From an uncultured Clostridia bacterium (lineage in GTDB: Bacteria > Bacillota > Clostridia > Oscillospirales > Ruminococcaceae), in the NCBI GenBank assembly GCA_947630555.1, contig CANRIA010000001.1, positions 1-64,000 of the forward strand: DNA of 64,000 nucleotides, read 5' to 3'. Shown piece by piece: positions 43,498-52,237 of the stretch. The position numbers and the translations under genes were made by a program. The notes under the pieces are model-generated. The model worked only from the letters and a program-made list of their open reading frames with translations, did not search any database and was not told the DNA's origin. The stretch's first letter is position 1. Each line of letters opens with the position of its first letter.

Positions 43498-43927
43498 GGC
43501 TCTTAAAAAGGCAAAGGACATACTTCTCTCTGATAATTCGATGACCTGCGCTGCCTGCGGCGAAGAGGTGTTCACCAGCCGCGAGAGGGGTGTAAAGCCG
43601 CTTTTGCAGCTGTATGAAAGCAAAAAAGACTATTCAAAGTACAGCTTTGCAGACAAAGTGATAGGCAAGGCGGCGGCGTTTATGTATGTTCTTTTGGGTG
43701 TTAAAGAGATATACTGCGTTACGATAAGCAAGCTTGCCGCCGAGGTACTTAAAGAGCACGGCATAAAATTTTACTGTGAAAATAATGTCCCTGCAATAAA
43801 AAATCGACGGGGCGACGGCTTTTGCCCTATGGAGACGGCTGTTAAAGACATCTGCCAGCCAAAAGAGGCATATGAAGCTATTGTAAAGAGACTTTCAGAG
43901 ATGCGCGGCGGTGAGACACATGGCTGA
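43490..43927 (+). CDS. DUF1893-domain protein
   Basis: A 145-residue protein with an N-terminal CAACG pair and a DUF1893 core: the GVKPLLQLYESKKDYSKYS and DKVIGKAAAFMYVLLGVKEIY regions are distinctive. The family has a known fold, related to cytidine deaminase-like proteins, but no assigned activity. Coupled by overlap to the ECF S gene upstream and the RadC-like gene downstream, suggesting a shared task in acquiring or using the transported compound (inference). Confidence 0.88.
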   Translation: MTEALKKAKDILLSDNSMTCAACGEEVFTSRERGVKPLLQLYESKKDYSKYSFADKVIGKAAAFMYVLLGVKEIYCVTISKLAAEVLKEHGIKFYCENNVPAIKNRRGDGFCPMETAVKDICQPKEAYEAIVKRLSEMRGGETHG

Positions 43928-44651
43928 CGGCAAGATAAATTATCACGCAGGGCACAGGCAGAGGGTACGCAGCCGCATTGATCAAACAGGTCTGCGCGGA
44001 TTTTCACAGCATGAAGTGCTTGAATTTTTGCTTTTCTACACCATTCCGCGAAAGAACACGAACGAGATAGCCCACGAACTTACGGCGCGTTTTGGCGATC
44101 TTTACGGGGTATCTCAGGCAAGTATAGAGGAGCTTTGTCAGGTAAAGGGCATATCGCGCAAGAGTGCGGCGTTTATAAAATATTTTCCGCAGCTGTCTGA
44201 GCAGCTTACTGCAGCGGACAAAAGACCTGTGATGTCAAACCCTGATACGGTGACTAAGGTAGTATTAAAGCATTTTAAAGGGGTGCAGAGCGGCAGCATG
44301 ATAGTGTTTTGCCTTACTTCGTCGCTCAGACTTATAGAGGCTGTTACAGTGTGCAGCAGCGACCCCTTTAAAGAGATAGCTTCGCCGCGGAAGCTGATAA
44401 AAACGCTTGCTGAAAACGAATGCAACAGCATTATTCTTGCGCACAAGTCAGATCAATTAAATATTCTGCCGAGCAAAAAAGAACTTTCGGCTATGAATGC
44501 TCTTTATGATCTGCTAAGCAGGCTGAAAATACGGTATTTAGATCATATTATTGTTTTGGGTGAAGATACGGCGCTTTCGCTTTGCAATTCAGGTATGTTT
44601 GAAGCGGTAAAACACAGCGGCAGCAAGCGCAAGGAAATATGGCAGCATTAA
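43920..44651 (+). CDS. RadC-like protein with degenerate JAB site
   Basis: A 243-residue RadC-family protein: N-terminal helix-hairpin-helix domain (FSQHEVLEFLLFYTIPRKNTN, VKGISRKSAAFI) and a JAB-like C-terminal fold. Where RadC has HNHPSG with a downstream Asp, this protein has His175 followed by Lys-Ser-Asp, and a PSKKE in place of PSxxD, so metal binding is probably lost. Start at ATG 43920 overlapping the DUF1893 stop, with GGTGAG upstream. Last gene of the operon. Confidence 0.8.
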   Translation: MADGKINYHAGHRQRVRSRIDQTGLRGFSQHEVLEFLLFYTIPRKNTNEIAHELTARFGDLYGVSQASIEELCQVKGISRKSAAFIKYFPQLSEQLTAADKRPVMSNPDTVTKVVLKHFKGVQSGSMIVFCLTSSLRLIEAVTVCSSDPFKEIASPRKLIKTLAENECNSIILAHKSDQLNILPSKKELSAMNALYDLLSRLKIRYLDHIIVLGEDTALSLCNSGMFEAVKHSGSKRKEIWQH

Positions 44652-44673
44652 AATACTGCAAAAATCGAACAAA

Positions 44674-44704
44674 AACGGCAGCCGCTATGACTGCCGATTT
44701 TTTA
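44674..44704 (+). terminator. Terminator of the AKR-to-RadC operon
   Basis: Stem ACGGCAG/CTGCCG(A) with a 9-nt loop and a TTTTTT tail, 23 bases after the RadC-like stop; it overlaps the 3' end of the convergent flavoprotein gene. Confidence 0.75.
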
Positions 44705-45262
44705 TGCGCTTACGTTCAGAAAATTTGCAAGGCGTTCTATTTCGCTTTTTATTTGTATGTTTTCAGTGGCAGGGGTCTTGTCTGTACCAAGGCAGCAAAC
44801 GGGCGGAGCGATATCTTTTATGCCGAACATCAGAAACACATCTTTCAGTGTTTCAAAAGCCTTTTGCGCGCCTGTAGTATCGCTGCTGCCGCAGGTGAGT
44901 ATCACGCCGCCTTTGCGTATACTTAAATTTGGTATGATGCCGCGAAATCTTCTTTGCGAAAAATAAACCTGCGCCCTGCTGCAAACATCAAGCAGCCTGC
45001 CTGTAGGCTGAGAAAAATACAGCGGCGTGGCAATTACCAGATCATCGCACTTTTCGGCGTATTGATACACCTTTTGCATACTGTCATTTATCGCGCAATT
45101 ATCACTTTTGCGGCAGGCGCGGCAGTCAACACACGGCGAGATATTTTCATGATAGCAATCAACTATCATATGCTCGCCGTCAATTTTTTCAAGCAGCATT
45201 TTCAAAAGATAAGCCGTATCCCCTGCCCTGCGCGGAGAGCCAAAAAGCACAAGAGTTTTCAT
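44702..45262 (-). CDS. Iron-sulfur flavoprotein / NADPH-dependent FMN reductase family
   Basis: A 186-residue flavodoxin-fold protein with the FMN phosphate loop GSPRRAGDTAYLL, a compact Cys motif (CVDCRACRKSDNC, about 47-59) and ATPLYFSQPTGRLLD. The Cys set matches the WrbA-like Fe-S flavoproteins of anaerobes. The start is the ATG at 45262 with GGTGA upstream; a GTG 15 nt earlier is less likely. Redox partner unknown. Confidence 0.9.
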   Translation of the reverse strand: MKTLVLFGSPRRAGDTAYLLKMLLEKIDGEHMIVDCYHENISPCVDCRACRKSDNCAINDSMQKVYQYAEKCDDLVIATPLYFSQPTGRLLDVCSRAQVYFSQRRFRGIIPNLSIRKGGVILTCGSSDTTGAQKAFETLKDVFLMFGIKDIAPPVCCLGTDKTPATENIQIKSEIERLANFLNVSA

Positions 45263-45274
45263 AACTTCACCACA

Positions 45275-45302
45275 CAAAAAAGCCGCAGAATATTCCGCGG
45301 CA
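45275..45302 (-). terminator. Terminator of the HD-GYP/Hpt operon
   Basis: On the minus strand: stem GCCGCgGAATATTCtGCGGC followed by TTTTTT, 8 bases after the Hpt stop. Confidence 0.85.
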
Positions 45303-45309
45303 ATTTTTA

Positions 45310-45660
45310 TTATTCATCGACCTTTTTTAGCGCCGCAACGGTCATTACATAGTCGCGGACAACATTTTCATAAAGCGACACATCTTCAAGCGGTTTGCCG
45401 CCTCTGAGAGCCTCGCACAGGTCATGCGAAGACTTATAAAGCGTAGTAAAACTAAGGTTCTGGCTTACGCCCTTTATGGTGTGCGCCGCTCTGAAAGCCT
45501 CGTCGTAATTCTTATCCGCCAGCGATGTTTTCAGCAGTTCAAAACTTGGGTCATCAAGAAAGCGAAGGGCAAATTTCTTCACTCTCTCCTCTTTCATCAT
45601 TCTTGCAAGCACGTCGCTGTAGTCCGCGCCCATTTGCGCGTAACATTCTTGTATGTTCAT
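45310..45660 (-). CDS. Histidine phosphotransfer (Hpt) domain protein
   Basis: A 116-residue stand-alone Hpt protein. The phospho-accepting His lies in AAHTIKGVSQNL (about residue 61), followed by a helical bundle. The ATG at 45660 with AAGGAG is the real start; the longer frame runs into the upstream gene. It lies 14 bp after the REC-HD-GYP gene and probably passes phosphate to or from that receiver domain (inference). No hybrid kinase is nearby. Confidence 0.88.
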   Translation of the reverse strand: MNIQECYAQMGADYSDVLARMMKEERVKKFALRFLDDPSFELLKTSLADKNYDEAFRAAHTIKGVSQNLSFTTLYKSSHDLCEALRGGKPLEDVSLYENVVRDYVMTVAALKKVDE

Positions 45661-45674
45661 AAATCTACTCCTTC

Positions 45675-47174
45675 TTATGTTTGTGGATCTATAAGCCTTA
45701 TTATACCCACCGTGCCCGTCAGCGAACCGTCGCTCCAAAGTGTACGGAAAATTATCCTCCAGAACTTATCGCCGCTTTGCAAATCGCACTGACCGTCGGT
45801 AGCATCTGCGGTTGTTTTGAATATTTCGTCTTCCAGCTTTTTATGCGTTTCAATGCCCATTGCATCGAGGAGTTTGCTGTTGCTGGCAGGCGACATTATT
45901 GTTTTTTCAACGCCCAGAAGCTCCGCGCTCTTATCAGAGAAAATAAGCATATCGGTCTTTGTTATATACTCAAAAATAAGGTCGCTGCCATAGACGTTAT
46001 AAAACTCGTTCTTTTCCCTCTCATATTTAAGGCTTTGAGATAGCAGGTCACTGCGCGAGATGTTCTTATTTTCAAGTATCTCCTGCGCTATCAGCCGCGA
46101 TTCTAACTTGCCTATTTCCTCTATCATGTCTTTAGAGAGCTCCGACTTTATCATTTCAGCCGAATCTACCAGACATTCCATAAGCAGTGGGTTGAACACG
46201 CCGCACTCGTTATTGAGTATCATTTCAACAGCTTTTTCATGCGTGAAGGCTTTTTTATAACACCTCTCGCTGGTCAGCGCGTCGTAGACATCTGCAACTG
46301 CCACCACCTGCGCCGAAATGGGTATCTCGTCGCCTTTAAGACCGTCGGGGTATCCCCTGCCGTCAAAACGTTCGTGGTGCCAGCGGCATATTTCAAACAC
46401 CGAGCGCACAAGGGGTTCATCTTTATAAATAGGAAGCTGATTTACAAGGTCACCGCCTGCCGCCGAATGCGTTTTCATAATGGCGTACTCCTCGTCGGTA
46501 AGTCTGCCCGGCTTATTAAGAATAGAATCCGGTATAGAAATTTTGCCTATATCGTGCAGCGCCGAGGCGTTTGCTATCATAGCTTTTGTAGACTTTGTAA
46601 GCGCGTATTTATCGGTCTTCTGCGTGAGGCAGTCGAGCAGAATTTCTGTTATCCTGCGCACGTGAAGAACGTGCAGACCGCTCTCACCGTTACGAAACTC
46701 AACTATATGGCTGAGGATATTTATCAGCATCTCGCTGTTCTTTTCTTTTTCCTCAACCTGTTCTTCAACTGTTTCAATAAGCTTTTTCTGCTTTGAATAC
46801 AGCATGATAGTATTTATAACTCTTCTGCGCACTATCATCATATTGAACGGGCGCGGTATGTAGTCGGTAGCGCCCAGCCTATAGGCGTGTTCCATGCTCT
46901 CGGGTGAGCTTTCAGACGATATCATGATAACGGGAAGATCCTCTATTATCCTTAGCTTGTTCATAACTTTCAACACTTGAAAGCCGTCGACCTCAGGCAT
47001 AAAAATATCAAGCAGAACCAGCGAAAATGTGCTCCCTTGGTTTGATATGACCGCGATAGCTTCCTTGCCGTCGGCACACTGGTACACATCAAAGTCGTCT
47101 TCAAGCATATCTATAAGAAGTTCCCTGTTTGCCTCGTTATCGTCAACTATAAGTATTTTATGTTTTTCAGACAT
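45675..47174 (-). CDS. Response regulator with HD-GYP phosphodiesterase and PAS-like domains
   Basis: A 499-residue protein. The receiver domain (5-120) has Asp56 as phosphoacceptor. A coiled linker precedes the HD-GYP domain (about 145-330), which has HD at 207-208 and the HHERFDGRGYP signature at 266-276. A further helical stretch and a PAS-like C-terminal domain (about 385-495) follow. HD-GYP proteins hydrolyse cyclic di-GMP or related dinucleotides. The order REC-HD-GYP-PAS with an adjacent Hpt protein suggests phosphorelay control of nucleotide turnover. Confidence 0.9.
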   Translation of the reverse strand: MSEKHKILIVDDNEANRELLIDMLEDDFDVYQCADGKEAIAVISNQGSTFSLVLLDIFMPEVDGFQVLKVMNKLRIIEDLPVIMISSESSPESMEHAYRLGATDYIPRPFNMMIVRRRVINTIMLYSKQKKLIETVEEQVEEKEKNSEMLINILSHIVEFRNGESGLHVLHVRRITEILLDCLTQKTDKYALTKSTKAMIANASALHDIGKISIPDSILNKPGRLTDEEYAIMKTHSAAGGDLVNQLPIYKDEPLVRSVFEICRWHHERFDGRGYPDGLKGDEIPISAQVVAVADVYDALTSERCYKKAFTHEKAVEMILNNECGVFNPLLMECLVDSAEMIKSELSKDMIEEIGKLESRLIAQEILENKNISRSDLLSQSLKYEREKNEFYNVYGSDLIFEYITKTDMLIFSDKSAELLGVEKTIMSPASNSKLLDAMGIETHKKLEDEIFKTTADATDGQCDLQSGDKFWRIIFRTLWSDGSLTGTVGIIRLIDPQT

Positions 47175-47384
47175 AGCATCTCCTCCATAAAAAAAGATGT
47201 AATGACCTGTAATAATGCAAGCCGCGTATGCCTTTTTTCGTGTTTTATTTTTCTATATTACGACATGAAAAGACCATACATATATATTATAACGCAATTT
47301 GGCCCGATTGTCAACCACGCAGGCGAAAAAAGCGCTGTGCAAATTGTAAACTTGCGGCAAAGAAAAATAAAAGCCGCTTATCTC

Positions 47385-47413
47385 TTGACTTGCAGGGGCA
47401 TTTGCGTTATAAT
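47385..47413 (+). promoter_or_regulatory. pckG promoter
   Basis: -35 TTGACT (47385-47390), 17-bp spacer, -10 TATAAT (47408-47413). The rest of the 311-base gap between the HD-GYP gene and pckG shows no other recognisable feature. Confidence 0.8.
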
Positions 47414-47485
47414 ATATAAGAGGGAATTTGTTCTTTTGGCGTTTCCTTAAAAATGTATATTATTTTCCCGAAAGGAGTTAAAATT

Positions 47486-49291
47486 ATGGCAACACTTACT
47501 AAAAACCCGAATGTAAACAAATGGGTAGACGAAATGATCGCTCTGACCAAGCCCGACAAGGTAGTCTGGATAGACGGCAGCGACGAGCAGCTTGAGGCTC
47601 TGCGTGATGAGGCTGTTTCTACAGGCGAGATGATAAGGCTCAACCAGGAAAAGCTTCCGGGCTGTCTGTATCACCGCACCAACCCCAACGACGTTGCGAG
47701 AGTGGAGGACAGAACATTCATCTGCACAAGGACTAAAGAGGACGCAGGCCCTACCAACAACTGGATGGATCCGAAGGAAATGTACGCTATGCTGACACCG
47801 ATGTATGACGGCGTTATGAAGGGCAGAACTATGTACGTTATCCCCTATTCTATGGGCCCTATAGGCTCACCGCTGGCGAAAGTGGGCGTTGAGGTGACCG
47901 ACTCGATATACGTTGTACTGAACATGGATATAATGACGAGAGTAGGCGTTAAGGCTTTTGAAAACCTTGGCGACACCTCGGACGACTTTGTAAGAGGTCT
48001 GCACGCAAGAGCCGACATTGACCCTGAAAAGAGATATATTGTTCAGTTCCCTGAGGACAATACGATATGGTCTATAAACTCAGGCTACGGCGGAAACGTT
48101 CTGCTGGGCAAAAAGTGCTTCGCTCTGCGTATTGCATCATTCCAGGGCAAGAACGAGGGCTGGATGGCTGAGCATATGCTTATACTGGGTGTTGAGAAGC
48201 CCGACGGTGAGATAAAGTACATCACCGCGGCGTTCCCCTCTGCCTGCGGAAAGACAAACCTTGCAATGCTTATTCCGCCCAAATGCTATACCGAGGCAGG
48301 CTATAAGGTATGGACTGTAGGCGACGACATTGCATGGCTGAAACAGGGCGACGACGGCAAGCTTTATGCCATAAACCCCGAAAACGGCTTCTTTGGCGTT
48401 GCACCGGGCACTAATGAAAAGTCTAACCCCAACGCGCTGCACACAGCTATGAAGAATTCTATCTTCACAAACGTTGCTATAGATAATTCGCAGAACACCG
48501 TATGGTGGGAAAAACTGGACAAGAATCCGCCTGTTGATGCAACCGAGTGGAAGGGCGCTAAGGTAAACGGCCCCGAGTATATAGCGCAGGGCAACACGCT
48601 TGCTCACCCCAACTCAAGATTTACCGCTCCTGCTGAAAACTGCCCATGCATTTCTAAGGAATTCAACAACCCTCAGGGCGTGCCTATTTCTGCTATGATA
48701 TTCGGCGGAAGAAGAGCTTCTACCACGCCGCTGGTTTATCAGTCGCTTGACTGGGTACACGGCACATATGTTGGCTCGGCTGTTTCTTCAGAGACCACTG
48801 CTGCGGCTGCCGGCGCTGTAGGCGTACTTCGCCACGACCCGATGGCTATGAAACCTTTCATAGGCTACAATGTGGGCGACTACTGGCAGCACTGGCTTGA
48901 CATGGGCAAGAAGCTGGGTGACAACGCTCCGAAGATATTCAACGTAAACTGGTTCAAGCAGGACGAGAACGGAAACTTCATCTGGCCCGGTTTTGGCGAC
49001 AACATGAGAGTTCTTGACTGGATAATCAAGCGCTGCGAGGGCAAGGTAGACGCCGTTGAAACTGCTATAGGCTATCTGCCCAAGCCCGAGGATATAAACC
49101 TTACCGGCATTGAGGACGAAGTAACGCCCGAAATAATGGATAAGCTGCTAAAAGTAGACAAGGAACTGTGGACAAAGGAAATTGCCGAAATGCGCAGATA
49201 CTACAAAGAAGACATTGCCGATAAGGGCGGCAGAATACCCAAAGAACTGTGGGAACAGCTTGACAGGATAGAGGCTAATCTTAACAAGTAA
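47486..49291 (+). CDS. pckG: Phosphoenolpyruvate carboxykinase (GTP)
   Basis: A 601-residue PEP carboxykinase of the GTP class, interconverting oxaloacetate and PEP. The kinase P-loop FPSACGKTNLAML, the metal-binding region and the typical FGGRRASTTPLVYQS are present; length and motifs exclude the ATP class (about 530 residues). The start is the ATG at 47486 after AAAGGAG. Many Clostridia use the ATP enzyme, but the GTP/GDP type is known in cellulolytic relatives, where it works in the PEP/malate shunt. Confidence 0.97.
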   Translation: MATLTKNPNVNKWVDEMIALTKPDKVVWIDGSDEQLEALRDEAVSTGEMIRLNQEKLPGCLYHRTNPNDVARVEDRTFICTRTKEDAGPTNNWMDPKEMYAMLTPMYDGVMKGRTMYVIPYSMGPIGSPLAKVGVEVTDSIYVVLNMDIMTRVGVKAFENLGDTSDDFVRGLHARADIDPEKRYIVQFPEDNTIWSINSGYGGNVLLGKKCFALRIASFQGKNEGWMAEHMLILGVEKPDGEIKYITAAFPSACGKTNLAMLIPPKCYTEAGYKVWTVGDDIAWLKQGDDGKLYAINPENGFFGVAPGTNEKSNPNALHTAMKNSIFTNVAIDNSQNTVWWEKLDKNPPVDATEWKGAKVNGPEYIAQGNTLAHPNSRFTAPAENCPCISKEFNNPQGVPISAMIFGGRRASTTPLVYQSLDWVHGTYVGSAVSSETTAAAAGAVGVLRHDPMAMKPFIGYNVGDYWQHWLDMGKKLGDNAPKIFNVNWFKQDENGNFIWPGFGDNMRVLDWIIKRCEGKVDAVETAIGYLPKPEDINLTGIEDEVTPEIMDKLLKVDKELWTKEIAEMRRYYKEDIADKGGRIPKELWEQLDRIEANLNK

Positions 49292-49306
49292 TTTCATCTT
49301 GAATAT

Positions 49307-49341
49307 AAAACGCTCTCTGAGAATATCGGAGGGCGTTTTTG
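49307..49341 (+). terminator. pckG terminator
   Basis: Stem AACGCtCTCtGA paired with TCgGAGgGCGTT followed by TTT, 15 bases after the pckG stop. Confidence 0.8.
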
Positions 49342-49499
49342 TATATGTGCATAAATTGTAACTTGGGCGTGGCGCATAATTTGGTTATTTCGCTGATTTT
49401 TAAATTTTTTTGTAACATTTTGCCCTCTCGGCGCGATATATAATATAGAAATAAAAATTTTACAGGCATAAAATGTCTGAAAATAAAGGAGGAATAAAA

Positions 49500-52157
49500 A
49501 TGTTTAGAATGATATGGAAAAATCTTAAAAACCAGTACACAAAGCAAACGCTGCTTGCCCTGCTTATGCTTGTGAACATTGCCGTCACCGCGCTGGTTAT
49601 TTGCTTTGCCTACGGCATTTACTATGATTTTGCCATAAAGGCTGACAGCGGCATGGCAGAGTACAACAGCAAGAGATTTACCATAGCGGCAGATCTTGAA
49701 GACCTGACTGCGCGTGAAGAACTCGATCAGTTTGCGGAAATTATGGGTGTATCGCACAGTTACACGGGCTCTGCCACCGCGCCGAAGCTGGTAAACCTTG
49801 TGAGAACGCTGCCCGATGAGCTGAAAAATAATCTTAAAAGTTTCTACACGGAAGCAGCGGTGATGAGTTCACTGCATTTTCACAACACAAGCACGGTAAC
49901 TATGGTCTGGAATGACGGCAGCGGCACGCCTATAGCCTCTACGCCGGACGACCGTTCCGACAACGACGAGCCGTACTATGGAATATTCATGTTCCCGTGC
50001 AGGATGAAAGACGGCAAGATATGCGGAAGGGAAGAAAAGGCAGCGACTACTTACACTTTCTCTGACGGCTCATCAGAAACGACTGTTGATCCGGAATTTA
50101 CAGACGAAGAATATGACAGCGGCGTAAATTTTATATATGTAAATGAAAACAGGCTGGATCAGACACTTGACGACGATATTGAAAAGTATGACGACATGAA
50201 CGCCAACCAGACATCTGTTATACGCGTAATACCCGAGGGCACAACAAAGGCTGTTATAGGCGGTAAAGAATACGACATAAAATACTACCCAAACGAGGGC
50301 TATGGCAGCGACGACATACACCTTACACTGACATCTCTTTCAGATGAGGCTTTGCTGCTTGGTACTACAAACTATGACGGATTTATAGAAGAACACAATA
50401 TGAAGCCCGATACCTATGCCGACTTTGGAAGTCTTTCCTTTGATAAGCCGCTGACGAGAGATCAGTTCAACCTGCTTTCAAAGTGCATAAGAGAGCAGCT
50501 TGGCGATGAATACTACATACCCAACGTTACGCTGCTGGAAGAACACGAAATGCAGATGCTGAGAACGGTAGCTCTTATTGCCGTGCTAATTGCTCTGCTG
50601 GCGGCTATAGATGTGGCGATACTTTACAGATATATGCTTGAAAAGCGTTCGGGTCAGCTGGCAATAATGAGGATATGCGGCTGCTCAAAGGGCAAGGCAA
50701 TTGCCGCATACGTTATAGAAAATATCATAATAAATGCGCCTGTTTTCGCGCTTTCACAGCTTGCGTATCACAAGCTTATTCTGCCGCACCTTAAAGGGCT
50801 TTACCCCACTATGGGAGAGCGTTACACCCTTAAAGGCTACATACTTATATTTATATGGTATGCCGCAATTTCGCTTATAGTAATGCTTGCAATGGTAATA
50901 CACACGGTAAGAAAGCACAGCCTTATTCAGCTGAAAAACAGCAGCCGCAGTGTGAAGAAATTCAGTATGATGAAAGTATTTGAGATAATACAGCTTTCAG
51001 TAGTGCTTTGCATTATGATGCTTTCGGTATCTTCGACGCTGGCAAGATACGATACATACAGACCTATAGAAAAACTTATAAGCGGCAATGGGTATATTGT
51101 GGGTCAGCACGGTTTTGATGACACATCTATAGAAGATGATATAACAGATGCAAAACTAAGCGTTATCTATTCGGGCGACCAGATGATACCCAATGAAGAA
51201 ACGGAAGATGAATATGATACTATAAACATGAAAAGCATAGCTATAGCAGGGGGATATATTACCGACTACCGCCCCGAAATGCTAAGCGGCGTATGGCTTT
51301 CTGAGTGCACTGATATGTACAAAGAAACGGGCGTTATACCCGTGGTGCTGGGCTGGTGTGACGGCAGGTTCAATGTCGGCGATGAATTTTCAAGAGATTT
51401 TCCGATGAACTATGACGAAAACGGAAATCCCACCAAAATAGTACACGCTGATTACAAGGTGGTCGGCATTATGGCGAACGGTCAGCGGCTGATAGGCTAC
51501 AGCGACCAGACAGACTGGGAAAACATAGATTACACGAATATTGCAGCTCTGTATGATTACAACGTAGATGAAAGAATATTTGCAGTAACTATAAACGCTG
51601 ACAGCGAAGCTCTTTTTGGCGGAAAAAATACCCACTGTGTATATTACCAGATGGCAGATTACAGCGATGTTTCATATGATGAATATGTAAACGCAGGCAG
51701 CAGTATCGAGGGTAATAACAAATACCAATGCTACCCGTTTGCAAAAGTAAGAGAAAACAGCATGAAATACATTTTTGAGCAGATACGCACGCTAATGCCC
51801 ATAGCGGTGTGCATTTTCCTGCTGATGCTCATTTCCGCGGTATCGGTAAACGCGATATACACCAAACGGCAGCTGAGAAACTACGCTATTTTCTACATAT
51901 GCGGCGCACGGTGGCGCTCATGTGCATTAAAGAGCCTTAAAAACGAGCTTGTGACTTGCGGCATTGCTTCTGTACTTACGGCGGCGGTGCTGATAATAGG
52001 CAAGTACACATTCTTAAAGAAAATGCTTGTTTCATTCGGTTTGCCGCAGCTTGGTCTTTGCGCGGCTGTGATAGTTTTGTACCTTGCGCTTTCGGTAATA
52101 ATGCCGCTGTGCATAATAGGTTCTGCTCAGCCGAAAGACGTTCTCAAAGAAGAATAG
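49500..52157 (+). CDS. Large FtsX/MacB-type ABC transporter permease
   Basis: An 885-residue membrane protein: N-terminal membrane segment (about 15-38), a long extracellular domain (about 50-365) and three segments around 365-480. A short cytosolic stretch and another membrane segment follow (about 505-522), then a second extracellular domain and three terminal segments. This is the duplicated FtsX layout of peptide-sensing or exporting permeases. No ATPase gene adjoins it, which is unusual. The ATG at 49500 follows AAAGGAGG. A TATAAT lies at 49439-49444 but lacks a good -35. The substrate is unknown. Confidence 0.8.
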   Translation: MFRMIWKNLKNQYTKQTLLALLMLVNIAVTALVICFAYGIYYDFAIKADSGMAEYNSKRFTIAADLEDLTAREELDQFAEIMGVSHSYTGSATAPKLVNLVRTLPDELKNNLKSFYTEAAVMSSLHFHNTSTVTMVWNDGSGTPIASTPDDRSDNDEPYYGIFMFPCRMKDGKICGREEKAATTYTFSDGSSETTVDPEFTDEEYDSGVNFIYVNENRLDQTLDDDIEKYDDMNANQTSVIRVIPEGTTKAVIGGKEYDIKYYPNEGYGSDDIHLTLTSLSDEALLLGTTNYDGFIEEHNMKPDTYADFGSLSFDKPLTRDQFNLLSKCIREQLGDEYYIPNVTLLEEHEMQMLRTVALIAVLIALLAAIDVAILYRYMLEKRSGQLAIMRICGCSKGKAIAAYVIENIIINAPVFALSQLAYHKLILPHLKGLYPTMGERYTLKGYILIFIWYAAISLIVMLAMVIHTVRKHSLIQLKNSSRSVKKFSMMKVFEIIQLSVVLCIMMLSVSSTLARYDTYRPIEKLISGNGYIVGQHGFDDTSIEDDITDAKLSVIYSGDQMIPNEETEDEYDTINMKSIAIAGGYITDYRPEMLSGVWLSECTDMYKETGVIPVVLGWCDGRFNVGDEFSRDFPMNYDENGNPTKIVHADYKVVGIMANGQRLIGYSDQTDWENIDYTNIAALYDYNVDERIFAVTINADSEALFGGKNTHCVYYQMADYSDVSYDEYVNAGSSIEGNNKYQCYPFAKVRENSMKYIFEQIRTLMPIAVCIFLLMLISAVSVNAIYTKRQLRNYAIFYICGARWRSCALKSLKNELVTCGIASVLTAAVLIIGKYTFLKKMLVSFGLPQLGLCAAVIVLYLALSVIMPLCIIGSAQPKDVLKEE

Positions 52158-52194
52158 CCGCCTGTCGCTTCGGCGGTGTGGCTTTTATATATAA

Positions 52195-52228
52195 CAAAAG
52201 GACTGCTTTATTGCAGTCCTTTGTTTTT
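52195..52228. terminator. Bidirectional terminator between permease and lysC
   Basis: Perfect stem AAAGGACTGC/GCAGTCCTTT with a 6-nt loop and T-runs on both strands, between convergent genes. Confidence 0.88.
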
Positions 52229-52237
52229 GTATACATA

